A stretch of 64,000 nucleotides of DNA. It comes from an uncultured Tenacibaculum sp. Lineage in GTDB: Bacteria > Bacteroidota > Bacteroidia > Flavobacteriales > Flavobacteriaceae. Made by a program: the position numbers and the translations under genes. The notes below the pieces were generated by a model. That model did not search any database and had not been told where the DNA came from. It saw only the letters and a program-made list of their open reading frames with translations. Shown here in pieces: positions 1-8,178 of this stretch. Within the stretch, counting starts at the first letter, position 1; the number at the start of each line of letters is the position of its first letter. The stretch spans positions 124,001 through 188,000 of the forward strand of contig NZ_CANMLT010000007.1 of assembly GCF_947498805.1 (NCBI RefSeq). Reading direction: 5' to 3'.

Positions 1-149
1 GCAATACTTAGCCATTTCCAAGAAATTTTCTTAGGTTTATTTTGTTGTTGAAGCGCTAGTTTTCTTTGAAAACGATCTATATGCCCAGAATGCGGTTCAA
101 GTATATCAAAATCATTTTCAGAAAAATAGGTATGTAATTTATCTTCCAT
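1..149 (-). CDS. Probable anti-sigma / membrane-linked partner of the ECF sigma factor (partial, N-terminus only)
   Basis: The minus strand opens with ATG at 147-149 and stays open to the window edge (49 codons, beginning MEDKLHTYFSEN). It overlaps the 3' end of the sigma-factor gene by 11 bases, so the two are translationally coupled. The visible part is charged and soluble, with FQRKLALQQQ followed by a basic KPKKISWKWL stretch that looks like the approach to a membrane helix. Flavobacterial ECF sigma genes are commonly followed by a small one-pass membrane protein that acts as anti-sigma factor or has no named function. The role here is inferred from position only, because most of the protein lies outside the window. 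Confidence 0.6.
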   Translation of the reverse strand, partial: MEDKLHTYFSENDFDILEPHSGHIDRFQRKLALQQQNKPKKISWKWLSI

Positions 150-717
150 ATACTTGTGTTTTATTCGTGTTTGATAAAAGTATTTGTTTTAATTTTTTCT
201 TAGCTCTCGATACTGTAGTACGCACATTTTCATTTGTGTAATTAAGTATTTGAGCTATTTCTTCATAATCATAACCTTCAATTAAGTTTAAATTAAGTAC
301 AATTCTATAATTATCTTTTAATTTTTGAATGGTACTTAAAACATACTTTACATCCATAGTGCTGTAATCAATATTTGAATCTTCTTGAAAATCATCACTA
401 GGTATTACTTCCATTTTTACTTCGTCATAGCGGTTGTTCTTTTTTAACTGAGTTAAACTTTTGTTAATAACAATTCTTTTTAACCATGCTCCAAATGTAA
501 CTTCACCTTTAAAAGTTTCTAATTTGGTAAATGCAGTTAAGAAAGCCTCTTGCATAATATCTTCTGCTTCAAATTCATCTTTCAAAATACGGTATGAGGT
601 ATTAAACATAGCCTTATAATAGCTATTGTACACCTGCATTTGTGCATTTTGGTCGTTTAGTTTGCAGCGTTCGATTAGTTGATTGATATGTGTCTTTTTT
701 GACTCTAATGAAATCAT
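139..717 (-). CDS. ECF-type RNA polymerase sigma factor (sigma-70 family)
   Basis: This 192-aa protein has the two-domain layout of ECF sigma factors. Region 2 is near residues 28-95 (motif EAEDIMQEAFLTAF, which binds the core enzyme and the -10 element). Region 4 is near residues 130-182 (LIEGYDYEEIAQILNYT followed by a basic recognition helix VRTTVSRAKKKLKQ). There is no signal peptide, so it is cytoplasmic. It would direct RNA polymerase to a small regulon, often in response to envelope stress in this phylum. The downstream partner gene overlaps it by 11 bases, suggesting control by that partner. I see no clear TAnnTTTG box just upstream, so it may transcribe itself. The family call is firm; the regulon is unknown. 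Confidence 0.92.
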   Translation of the reverse strand: MISLESKKTHINQLIERCKLNDQNAQMQVYNSYYKAMFNTSYRILKDEFEAEDIMQEAFLTAFTKLETFKGEVTFGAWLKRIVINKSLTQLKKNNRYDEVKMEVIPSDDFQEDSNIDYSTMDVKYVLSTIQKLKDNYRIVLNLNLIEGYDYEEIAQILNYTNENVRTTVSRAKKKLKQILLSNTNKTQVYGR

Positions 718-840
718 TCTATATAATAGACAAATGGTTTTTTGATGTGTGACACTTTGGTATAAAAATAACTAAAAATGAATATATATTCTGTTATGAA
801 TTAACCTGGTATAAAGCTTAAAGTTTTTAATGATTTTACT

Positions 841-848
841 TATATTTG
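841..848 (+). promoter_or_regulatory. Bacteroidetes -7 promoter box for the HMG-CoA lyase gene
   Basis: TATATTTG matches the Bacteroidetes -7 consensus TAnnTTTG exactly. It lies 5 bases before the ATG at 854, so the transcript would be leaderless or nearly so. No good TTTG -33 element is seen at the expected distance. The box sits inside the longer reading frame that begins at 830, which argues against that start. Confidence 0.5.
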
Positions 849-853
849 GCACA

Positions 854-1711
854 ATGGTTGAGAAAGTCAAAATCATAGAGTGTCCAAGAGACGCTATGCA
901 AGGTATTAAAAGTCATTTTATACCAACAGAAGCAAAAGCAAAATATATTAACGCTTTATTGAAAGTTGGATTTGATACTATCGATTTTGGTAGTTTTGTT
1001 TCGCCTAAGGCAATTCCACAGATGAAAGATACATCAGATGTGTTAAAAAAGTTGGATTTGTCGTCAACAATTAGTAAATTATTAGCTATTGTAGCTAATG
1101 TAAGAGGAGCTAACGATGCTGCTCAATTTGAAGAGATACATTATTTAGGGTATCCGTTTTCTATTTCTGAAAATTTTCAGATGAGAAACACACATAAGAC
1201 AATAGAAGAGTCTATTGATACGTTAAAAGAAATATTGACCATTGCTGGTAGAGCTAACAAAGAAGTAGTTGCTTACTTGTCTATGGGATTTGGAAATCCG
1301 TATGGAGACCCTTGGAATGTTGATATTGTAGCAGAATGGACAGAAAGGTTGTCGAATATGGGAGTAAAAATATTATCTTTATCGGATACTATTGGAAGTT
1401 CTACTCCTGAAGTGATTACATATTTGTATTCAAATTTGATACCTAAGTATCCGCAAATTGAGTTTGGAGCTCATTTGCATACAACGCCAACTACCTGGCA
1501 CGAAAAGGTAGATAGTGCATATAAAGCAGGATGTAAACGTTTTGATGGTGCTATAAAAGGATATGGAGGTTGCCCTATGGCAAAGGATGAGTTAACTGGA
1601 AATATGCCAACAGAAAAAATGTTGTCGTATTTTACCAGTAATAATGTTGAGACCAATATTAAACCAATGAGTTTCGAAAGTGCTTATAACAAGGCACTGG
1701 AAGTTTTTTAA
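854..1711 (+). CDS. Hydroxymethylglutaryl-CoA lyase
   Basis: This 285-aa TIM-barrel enzyme cleaves HMG-CoA to acetyl-CoA and acetoacetate, the last step of leucine degradation. Diagnostic motifs are IIECPRDAMQG at the N-terminus (metal-binding Asp and catalytic Arg region), IDFGSFVSPKAIPQM, SLSDTIGSS, the metal-binding GAHLHT pair and the catalytic-loop signature DGAIKGYGGCPMA containing the active-site Cys. An upstream ATG at 830 would add eight residues, but the promoter box at 841-848 lies inside that extension, so 854 is preferred. The length is close to that of bacterial relatives. It is followed 6 bases later by the metallopeptidase gene, probably in the same transcript. Confidence 0.93.
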   Translation: MVEKVKIIECPRDAMQGIKSHFIPTEAKAKYINALLKVGFDTIDFGSFVSPKAIPQMKDTSDVLKKLDLSSTISKLLAIVANVRGANDAAQFEEIHYLGYPFSISENFQMRNTHKTIEESIDTLKEILTIAGRANKEVVAYLSMGFGNPYGDPWNVDIVAEWTERLSNMGVKILSLSDTIGSSTPEVITYLYSNLIPKYPQIEFGAHLHTTPTTWHEKVDSAYKAGCKRFDGAIKGYGGCPMAKDELTGNMPTEKMLSYFTSNNVETNIKPMSFESAYNKALEVF

Positions 1712-1717
1712 TAAATT

Positions 1718-2530
1718 ATGAGAGTTAAATTTTTAATAACATTATTGGCATTTTCTATTTCAATGTTATCTTTTTCTCAAGAAATAGAGAAGAGGATAGG
1801 TACATGGAGAATATATAATGGGTACTTAATTAAAAATTCTTCTATTAATAATGATTTGGCTGCTAAGTATTGGGGAGAGTTAAATAAAATTTTTCCAAAA
1901 CCTGTTTTGAAAAAATACATTAAACGCTTAGTTTTAATGACGGATGGTCCGGATGAAAAAACAGGAGCATTAGTATCATTAAGTAAAGGAAATGATAAGT
2001 GGCAATTGGTTATTGATATTGAAGATGTAAACTTTAATTCTAAAGATAGAAAGAGATTGTATGAATCTGTGTATACTTTAGTACATGAATTTGGTCATTT
2101 AATAACACTAAATAAAGAACAAATTAGGCCTACTAAACAAAAGACTGAGAGGAATGGCTTGTATCTAACGCATGAAGGAGAAGCTTATAAGAACAGCTAT
2201 ATTAATAGGTTTGTTAATTTATTTTGGAAGAAGGAAGGTTTATTAGAAGAGTGGGATTATATTCAAAGAGAACACTGTTATACTGAAGCAAACTGTGTTG
2301 ATAAGCTTTCTGATTTATATATGGAGAATTTCTCTGAATTTATAACAGATTATGCTGCTGAAAGTCCAGAGGAAGATATTGTTGAAAGCTGGACTGCTTT
2401 TGTGTTGAGACCTAAGATTAAGAGGCCAAGAACAACGGCTCAAAAGAAAATTAACTTTTTTTATCAATTCCCTGAATTAGTTCGAATCAGAACTCAAATA
2501 AAACAAAATACACGTAGATACCTTCATTAG
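1718..2530 (+). CDS. Secreted putative zinc metallopeptidase (HExxH)
   Basis: This 270-aa protein starts with a Sec signal peptide (MRVKFLITLLAFSISMLSFSQ), so it is exported to the periplasm or beyond. The zincin signature HEFGH is at residues 123-127, after the helix YESVYTLVHEF; His123 and His127 would bind zinc and Glu124 would be the catalytic base. A third ligand is not certain; acidic residues in the segment FSEFITDYAAESPEED (about 200-215) are candidates. I do not recognise the family beyond the zincin motif, and the substrate is unknown. The gene starts 6 bases after the HMG-CoA lyase stop, so co-transcription is likely, but I see no functional link between the two. Confidence 0.75.
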   Translation: MRVKFLITLLAFSISMLSFSQEIEKRIGTWRIYNGYLIKNSSINNDLAAKYWGELNKIFPKPVLKKYIKRLVLMTDGPDEKTGALVSLSKGNDKWQLVIDIEDVNFNSKDRKRLYESVYTLVHEFGHLITLNKEQIRPTKQKTERNGLYLTHEGEAYKNSYINRFVNLFWKKEGLLEEWDYIQREHCYTEANCVDKLSDLYMENFSEFITDYAAESPEEDIVESWTAFVLRPKIKRPRTTAQKKINFFYQFPELVRIRTQIKQNTRRYLH

Positions 2531-2536
2531 AATTTG

Positions 2537-2544
2537 TAATTTTG
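2537..2544 (+). promoter_or_regulatory. -7 promoter box for the 5'-nucleotidase gene
   Basis: TAATTTTG matches TAnnTTTG and lies 19 bases before the ATG at 2564. The -33 region is poor. Confidence 0.45.
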
Positions 2545-2563
2545 GCTTGCTAAAAATTACATA

Positions 2564-4126
2564 ATGAAACAATTCAAATATTTATTTTCTTTTTTACTAC
2601 TTGCATTTTTTCTTGCATGTGGGACAGTAAAAAACACTACCTCTACCAATTCAGTTGATGGAGCTTTTAAGTTTAAAAAAGAAGCTTCTAAAACGTACTT
2701 TTCTATTTTACAATTAAACGATGTTTATGAAATAGCACCTATCCAAGGAGGAAAATTTGGTGGTATGGCTAGAGTTGAAACTGTTCATCAAAATTTATTG
2801 AAAGAAGACAAAAATGTAATGCTTGTTTTAGCGGGTGATTTTTTGAATCCGTCTTTACTAGGAACCATGAAAGTTAATGGAGAGCGCGTAAAAGGAAAAC
2901 AAATGGTTGAGGTAATGAATGCGATGAATTTTGACCTTGTTGCATTTGGAAATCACGAGTTTGATTTAAGCTATAGCCAACTTCAAAAAAGAATCAATGA
3001 AAGTAATTTCGCTTGGATTTCAGCCAATATCTTACATAATGCAAATGGAACACAAAGTTATTTTTTTAAGGAAAAGAACGGAACAAAACATTCTTTGGAA
3101 GACTCGTATATAAAGGAATTTAAAAACCCAGATGGATCTATTTTAAAAGTTGGGTTTATAAGTGTTTGTATTCCCTCAAATCCTGTAAGTTATGTACATT
3201 ATGGAGATATGTATAAAGAGATACAACGATCGTATAATGAGATTAAGGATAAAGTAGATGTTGTATTAGGATTGACACACTTATCATTGGCACAAGATAA
3301 AAAAGTAGCAGAATTGTTACCAAATGTTCCTTTAATTATGGGAGGACATGAACATACAAATAGTTATGATAAAGTTGGAGATGTGATTATAGCTAAAGCA
3401 GATGCCAATGCAAAAACAGCTTATATACATAGGTTTGAATATGATCCTGCTACTAAAAAAGTGAAATTTAAATCTCAATTAAAAGAGATTAATGATAAAA
3501 TCTCAGAGGAAAGTAAAGTGAATGAAGTTGTGAACAAATGGCAGCAGGTACTTCAAGCGAAGATACAAGACGTTGTTTCGAATCCATATGAAATCATTTA
3601 TCATGCTAAAGAACCATTAGATGCTAGAGAAACTCCAATTCGAAGCACACAAACAAATATGGGAACGATCATAGCCAAAGGAATGAGCTTAGCTTATAAT
3701 GATGCTGTTGATTGTGCATTAGTAAATGGAGGTTCAGTAAGAATTGATGATGAACTTTCGGGAGATGTAAATGTTGTAGATATTTTTAGAGTGTTGCCTT
3801 ATGGTGGGGCTGTATTAAAAGTTGATATCAAAGGACGTTTATTAAAAGAGGTTTTAGAATATGGCTTAAATGCTGCCGGAACAGGAGCTTATTTACAACG
3901 TTATAATGCTGCTAAAGTAAACGGAGAGTGGCTGGTTAATGGTCAGTCAATTGATAATAATAAAGTGTATAAAGTTGCTTTTTCAGATTACTTATTAAAA
4001 GGATTAGATATTCCAATACTTTCAGATAAAGCGGAAGGAGTTATCTCTGTTTATCGTCCTACATCGGAGGAGTTGGCTTACGATATTCGTAAAGCTGTTA
4101 TTGAATACCTTAAGAGTATTAAATAG
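2564..4126 (+). CDS. Lipoprotein 5'-nucleotidase / bifunctional metallophosphatase (UshA-like)
   Basis: This 520-aa protein has a lipoprotein signal with Cys19 in LACG. The N-terminal calcineurin-like phosphatase domain (about 45-300) carries the dimetal motifs in order: LQLNDVYEI, AGDFLNPS, FGNHEFDLSY (GNHEFD at 129-134), THLSLA and MGGHEHTN. The C-terminal 5'-nucleotidase domain (about 340-510) is recognised by DCALVNGGSVRID and DIFRVLPYGG. It would hydrolyse extracellular nucleotides or nucleotide sugars to nucleosides and phosphate in the periplasm or at the cell surface. Family length is typical at about 500-550 aa. It has its own likely promoter and looks monocistronic. Confidence 0.93.
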   Translation: MKQFKYLFSFLLLAFFLACGTVKNTTSTNSVDGAFKFKKEASKTYFSILQLNDVYEIAPIQGGKFGGMARVETVHQNLLKEDKNVMLVLAGDFLNPSLLGTMKVNGERVKGKQMVEVMNAMNFDLVAFGNHEFDLSYSQLQKRINESNFAWISANILHNANGTQSYFFKEKNGTKHSLEDSYIKEFKNPDGSILKVGFISVCIPSNPVSYVHYGDMYKEIQRSYNEIKDKVDVVLGLTHLSLAQDKKVAELLPNVPLIMGGHEHTNSYDKVGDVIIAKADANAKTAYIHRFEYDPATKKVKFKSQLKEINDKISEESKVNEVVNKWQQVLQAKIQDVVSNPYEIIYHAKEPLDARETPIRSTQTNMGTIIAKGMSLAYNDAVDCALVNGGSVRIDDELSGDVNVVDIFRVLPYGGAVLKVDIKGRLLKEVLEYGLNAAGTGAYLQRYNAAKVNGEWLVNGQSIDNNKVYKVAFSDYLLKGLDIPILSDKAEGVISVYRPTSEELAYDIRKAVIEYLKSIK

Positions 4127-4193
4127 GTAACTATTTGATAATTAAAAGATAATTTGAATTCTTAATTTTTATTTAAAATAAATCTTAATAAAG

Positions 4194-4224
4194 TTTGCTG
4201 AACCAATTTAGTTCTATAAATTTG
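4194..4224 (+). promoter_or_regulatory. Promoter of the iron-acquisition operon (-33 and -7 elements)
   Basis: TTTG at 4194-4197 and TAAATTTG at 4217-4224 are separated by exactly 19 bases. This matches the Bacteroidetes house-keeping promoter TTTG-N19-TAnnTTTG. Transcription should begin near 4230, about 27 bases before the ATG at 4257. It is the best promoter match in the window. Confidence 0.75.
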
Positions 4225-4256
4225 CGGAAATTTATTAAAACTAAATCTAAATAAAA

Positions 4257-5576
4257 ATGAAAAGAGTAATTCTTTCAATGTTAGCAGTTTTTACTTTGGT
4301 AGTTACATCATGTACAAGTGATGATACACCACAAGGACCTGTTGTTTATACACCAACTTTAGGTCAAGTTGTTACTGGTAGCGACTTTACTAGAGCAAGT
4401 AATGGAGATTACAATAATAATTATATTAGTAACTACGGAACCTTATTTACAAGAAATGGGAAATCAACCGTAAGCTATGGTGGACAAACTACAAGATTAA
4501 AGCAAGCTAAAATTATTGGTAGTAGCTTAAAAAGTGAAACTAGTGTAGCTGATATTCAGTTAATGTTTGAAGGTAGAGAAGTAGGAGGAGAATTACAAAG
4601 TGCTGGTTTTAGTGATGCTAATTTAAATGGTACTACAAAGGTAGTAAGAGCAAAATCATCTTCTTCAATTGGTTTATTTGGGTCTAGCAAAAATACATCT
4701 GGTCAAGGAAAAGCAAATGTAGATGCGATTGATGCATTTATTTCTGGACACCAAGCAGTTCTTTCAGATTGGACAACTGCGGCTGCGTCTGGTCAGGCAG
4801 GTAGATTCCAAGAAACAGGTAGTACAAGCTATAGATATGTAGATGCAAAAGGACGTGAATTAGATCAATTATTTACAAAGTCTTTAGCAGGAGCTTTAGC
4901 TTATGATCAAACAGTAAACCAATATTTTAATCGTTTAGATAGTGAAAATGGTGATGTTGCTGGTGGTACTAAAGATTATCGTAAATTCAATAACGATGGT
5001 TTAGTTGTAAAAGGAAAAACTTATACTACAATGGAGCACCATTGGGATGAGGCTTTTGGTTATATCTACGGAAATACAGGAGGTCAAAACTTAATTTATA
5101 AGTACATTGATAATGTAGATGGGTTAACTAAATTTTCAGGTGTTGAAAAAGATATTTTTGAAGCTTTTGTTACAGGAAGAATTGCGATTGCAAATAAAGA
5201 TTATACTGTAAGAGATGCTCAAGTAGCTACATTACGTGAAAAATTAGGTTTAATTATCGCAGTAAGAGCAGTAAATTATTTAAGTGCAGGAGCTAAGATT
5301 ATTGATGCAGCTGCTGGTGGAACAGGAAAAAGAGCAGACGCATTTCACGATATTTGTGAAGGATATGGTTTTGTAAACAGTTTACGTTATTTAGTTAAAG
5401 GAGACGGAACTACAAGATATTTTACAGATGCAGAAGTAGATGGTTATTTAGCTACGTTAGATGCTGGTAATGGTTTATGGGATGTAACTTCAACTCAATT
5501 AAGAGATACTGCTGATAAAATTGCAGCTAAAGGTGTTGGAGGATTATCTTGGACGTTAGATGACGTAAATCCTTAA
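4257..5576 (+). CDS. DUF4856 domain-containing lipoprotein
   Basis: This 439-aa protein has a lipoprotein signal (Cys19 in VVTSC followed by TSDD, a surface-export-like acidic patch). The remainder matches my recollection of DUF4856 proteins, which sit beside imelysin genes in flavobacteria. A conspicuous motif is HHWDEAFGY (His261, His262), resembling the metal-binding His/Glu motifs of the imelysin group. The protein is mostly helical and has no transmembrane segment. It is first in a likely operon with an imelysin, an HTTM protein, a TonB receptor and a ferric ABC importer, so a role in capturing or handling iron (or haem) at the envelope is inferred. The domain name is from memory and the biochemical role is unproven. 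Confidence 0.82.
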   Translation: MKRVILSMLAVFTLVVTSCTSDDTPQGPVVYTPTLGQVVTGSDFTRASNGDYNNNYISNYGTLFTRNGKSTVSYGGQTTRLKQAKIIGSSLKSETSVADIQLMFEGREVGGELQSAGFSDANLNGTTKVVRAKSSSSIGLFGSSKNTSGQGKANVDAIDAFISGHQAVLSDWTTAAASGQAGRFQETGSTSYRYVDAKGRELDQLFTKSLAGALAYDQTVNQYFNRLDSENGDVAGGTKDYRKFNNDGLVVKGKTYTTMEHHWDEAFGYIYGNTGGQNLIYKYIDNVDGLTKFSGVEKDIFEAFVTGRIAIANKDYTVRDAQVATLREKLGLIIAVRAVNYLSAGAKIIDAAAGGTGKRADAFHDICEGYGFVNSLRYLVKGDGTTRYFTDAEVDGYLATLDAGNGLWDVTSTQLRDTADKIAAKGVGGLSWTLDDVNP

Positions 5577-5621
5577 TAAGAATCGTATAATAGAATTTAA
5601 TTTTATTATAAAAAATATATT

Positions 5622-5653
5622 ACAAAGGGATTACTTCTAAGTTATCCCTTTGT
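5622..5653 (+). terminator. Hairpin between the DUF4856 and imelysin genes (terminator or attenuator)
   Basis: ACAAAGGGATTAC and GTTATCCCTTTGT pair over 12 of 13 positions around a 6-base loop, followed by a T-rich stretch. It lies 45 bases after the DUF4856 stop and just before a new -7 box. It could partly terminate transcription, giving more of the first lipoprotein than of the downstream genes. Confidence 0.6.
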
Positions 5654-5659
5654 ATTTGT

Positions 5660-5667
5660 TATTTTTG
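5660..5667 (+). promoter_or_regulatory. -7 promoter box upstream of the imelysin gene
   Basis: TATTTTTG fits TAnnTTTG and is 32 bases before the ATG at 5700. No convincing -33 element is visible. It may serve as a secondary promoter after the hairpin at 5622-5653. Confidence 0.4.
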
Positions 5668-5699
5668 CACAGTCAAATCAGATTTTAAATCAAATAATT

Positions 5700-6824
5700 A
5701 TGAGAAAAAGTATATATATACTACCATTACTAACAATTCTTTATTTTTTTTCATGTTCGAGTGATGATAATACACCCGATCCAGGAAATGACTTCAATAG
5801 AGAAAGTTTAACTACTAGTTGGGTAGACAATTTATTACTTCCAGCAACAAACGATTTAAAAACCAAGCTTACAACCTTAAATTCAAGTGTAGCTACTTTT
5901 ACAACTACACCTGATGTAACTAATTTAAATAAAGTTAGAGCAGATTTATTTGAAGCTTATAAAGTATGGCAGCATGTTGAAATGTTTTTTTACGGAGGAG
6001 GTTATGCTTTAGATATGAATTCATATCCAGCAGACGTAACTAAAATAAAGGAAAACATTAATGCAGTTTCAGTTGATTTAAACAGAACAGTTTTAAACTC
6101 TTCTCAAGGGTTACCGGCCGTAGATTATTTAGTAAATGGTTTTGCAGCTACAGATAATGAAATCATAACCTTATATGGAGAAGCAAAAAACAAAAACTAT
6201 TTAAAGTTATTAACGGAGCGTATGCTTACGTTGACAACCGATAACTTAACAGAGTTCGAAGCTAAAAAGAATGAAAACATCAAAAGTGTTGACAATACAA
6301 TTAGTTCATATTTTAGTAGACAAGTAAATGATTTTATTCAGTACACTGAAAAATCGTTTAGAGAGAAAAAAATAGCAATCCCTTCAGGAACAAGAAATAG
6401 AGATATTTTCCCTACCATTTCAGTGTCAGCAAGTCCAGATTTTGTAGAATCATTATACAGTCCAGAAAATTCAAAAGCATTGTATTTAGAGGCTTATGAC
6501 GCTATTCAAGATTTTTATTACGGTAGAAGTTATGCAAGCGGAGCTAACACGGTAGGACTACAAGAATATTTACAAGCATTAAAAACAACTGTTTTGGTTA
6601 GTGGTAATGATATTTTATTAGATGCTTATATCAAGCAATTATTTGATAAAATTGATACTGCTAATGGTAATATTACAAATAACTTTAATGCGCAAACACA
6701 AAATTATAACTCAAATTTTGATGCGGTTTTTGACGCTATTCAAGAGTTTGTAGTTGCAGCAAAATCTAATATGATCAATGCATTCAATTTAACGATTGAC
6801 TTTGCAGATAATGATGGAGATTAA
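5700..6824 (+). CDS. Imelysin-family (peptidase M75) lipoprotein
   Basis: This 374-aa protein has a lipoprotein signal with Cys19 (FFSC) followed by SSDDNTPDPG, a typical flavobacterial acidic linker. The first imelysin repeat contains AYKVWQHVEMFF, where His92 and Glu94 form the conserved H-x-E metal site of the family; the second half (about 200-370) is the pseudo-repeat. Imelysin proteins are iron-regulated envelope proteins thought to bind iron or haem; EfeO-type relatives are periplasmic iron-binding partners. Its place next to DUF4856 and upstream of a TonB receptor and Fbp-type importer supports ferric-iron handling. Peptidase activity is not supported by the sequence. The HTTM gene begins inside its last codons. 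Confidence 0.88.
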   Translation: MRKSIYILPLLTILYFFSCSSDDNTPDPGNDFNRESLTTSWVDNLLLPATNDLKTKLTTLNSSVATFTTTPDVTNLNKVRADLFEAYKVWQHVEMFFYGGGYALDMNSYPADVTKIKENINAVSVDLNRTVLNSSQGLPAVDYLVNGFAATDNEIITLYGEAKNKNYLKLLTERMLTLTTDNLTEFEAKKNENIKSVDNTISSYFSRQVNDFIQYTEKSFREKKIAIPSGTRNRDIFPTISVSASPDFVESLYSPENSKALYLEAYDAIQDFYYGRSYASGANTVGLQEYLQALKTTVLVSGNDILLDAYIKQLFDKIDTANGNITNNFNAQTQNYNSNFDAVFDAIQEFVVAAKSNMINAFNLTIDFADNDGD

Positions 6825-8178
6825 TAAAATAGTTCAATCATATTTAAGTAAAAAATCGAGAGCGGCTACATTAGCCGCTTTTCGTATATTATTTGGTCTA
6901 TTAATGCTTATCAGTATGATAAGGTTTTTAGCAAAAGGTTGGGTATATAAATTTTATATAGAGCCTAAGTTTCACTTTAAATACTATGGTTTTTCATGGG
7001 TAGAAACTTGGGGAGAATATACCTATGTACTTTTTGGAATTGTAATAATGGCATGTATAGCAATCATTCTCGGATTTAAGTATCGTTTAGCAATGATTGT
7101 GTTTTTCTTAAGTTTTACATATATAGAATTAATAGATAAAACAACTTATTTAAACCATTATTACTTTATTAGCTTATTAAGCTTTCTACTATGTTTTTTA
7201 CCTCTAAATGCTGCATTTTCTTTAGATGCCTATAAAAAGAAAAAAGAATATTACTACGTGCCAGCTTGGACTGTAGATGCTATTAAATTCTTATTAGGGG
7301 TCGTATATTTTTATGCAGGTTTGGCAAAGTTAAATTCAGATTGGTTACTTCGAGCACAACCCTTAAAAATTTGGCTTTCTTCAAAAACAGATTTACCCCT
7401 AGTAGGTAGCTTTATGAATGATACTTGGTTTCATTATGCAATGAGTTGGAGTGGAGCCTTGTATGATCTTACCATACCATTTTTATTGTTAATGCGTAAA
7501 ACAAGACCTTTTGCTTTTGTTTTAGTAGTAGTATTCCATGTGTTTACAAGAATCTTGTTTCCAATAGGAATGTTTCCATTTATAATGATTGTTGCAACGT
7601 TGATATTTTTTGATGCTAATCTTCATGAAAAATTTATTAATAAAATTAAGCAGTTATTAGCTGTGAAAACAACAATAAATACAGTAAGAGAAGTATATTT
7701 GCCTAAAGTTTATAAAAAGACATTTTTAATTGTCAGTTTATTTCTACTACTACAACTAATAATTCCGTTTAGATATTTGTTATATCCTGGTGAATTGTTT
7801 TGGACAGAAGAGGGGTATCGCTTTTCTTGGAGAGTAATGTTGATGGAAAAGGCAGGAGATACTTCATTTAGAATTGTTAAGTATGATACAGGAAACAGTT
7901 TTAAAGTAGAGAATAAACATTTTTTAAATGTTTTTCAAATCAAGCAAATGTCAACACAACCTGATTTTATCGTAGAGTACGCACATTTTTTAGGTGAGCA
8001 CTATAAAAAAGAACTGAATAATGAAAATATTGGAGTTTTTGTTGAAGGTTATGTTGCGCTTAATGGAAGGTTAGGAAAACCATTTATAGACCCCAAAATT
8101 GATTTGCTAAAAGTAGAAGATAGTTTTAAACATAAAAATTGGATATTACCATTAAATGATGAAATTAAAGGCTTATAA
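6811..8178 (+). CDS. HTTM (vitamin K-dependent gamma-carboxylase-like) membrane protein
   Basis: This protein of about 455 aa overlaps the imelysin stop, so translation is coupled. ATG at 6811 and ATG at 6814 are the likely starts; the frame extends back to a TTG at 6796. The first 300 residues hold several membrane helices with the HTTM/VKG-carboxylase pattern: RILFGLLMLISMIRFLAKG, a cluster around TTYLNHYYFISLL, and the segment YFYAGLAKLNSDWLL. The C-terminal 150 residues are soluble and end in a periplasm-like domain. Eukaryotic relatives carboxylate glutamate using vitamin K; bacterial HTTM proteins are mostly uncharacterised. Its operon position suggests modification or oxidation steps tied to iron capture, which is inference. 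The next gene overlaps its 3' end by 23 bases. Confidence 0.85.
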   Translation: MMEINKIVQSYLSKKSRAATLAAFRILFGLLMLISMIRFLAKGWVYKFYIEPKFHFKYYGFSWVETWGEYTYVLFGIVIMACIAIILGFKYRLAMIVFFLSFTYIELIDKTTYLNHYYFISLLSFLLCFLPLNAAFSLDAYKKKKEYYYVPAWTVDAIKFLLGVVYFYAGLAKLNSDWLLRAQPLKIWLSSKTDLPLVGSFMNDTWFHYAMSWSGALYDLTIPFLLLMRKTRPFAFVLVVVFHVFTRILFPIGMFPFIMIVATLIFFDANLHEKFINKIKQLLAVKTTINTVREVYLPKVYKKTFLIVSLFLLLQLIIPFRYLLYPGELFWTEEGYRFSWRVMLMEKAGDTSFRIVKYDTGNSFKVENKHFLNVFQIKQMSTQPDFIVEYAHFLGEHYKKELNNENIGVFVEGYVALNGRLGKPFIDPKIDLLKVEDSFKHKNWILPLNDEIKGL

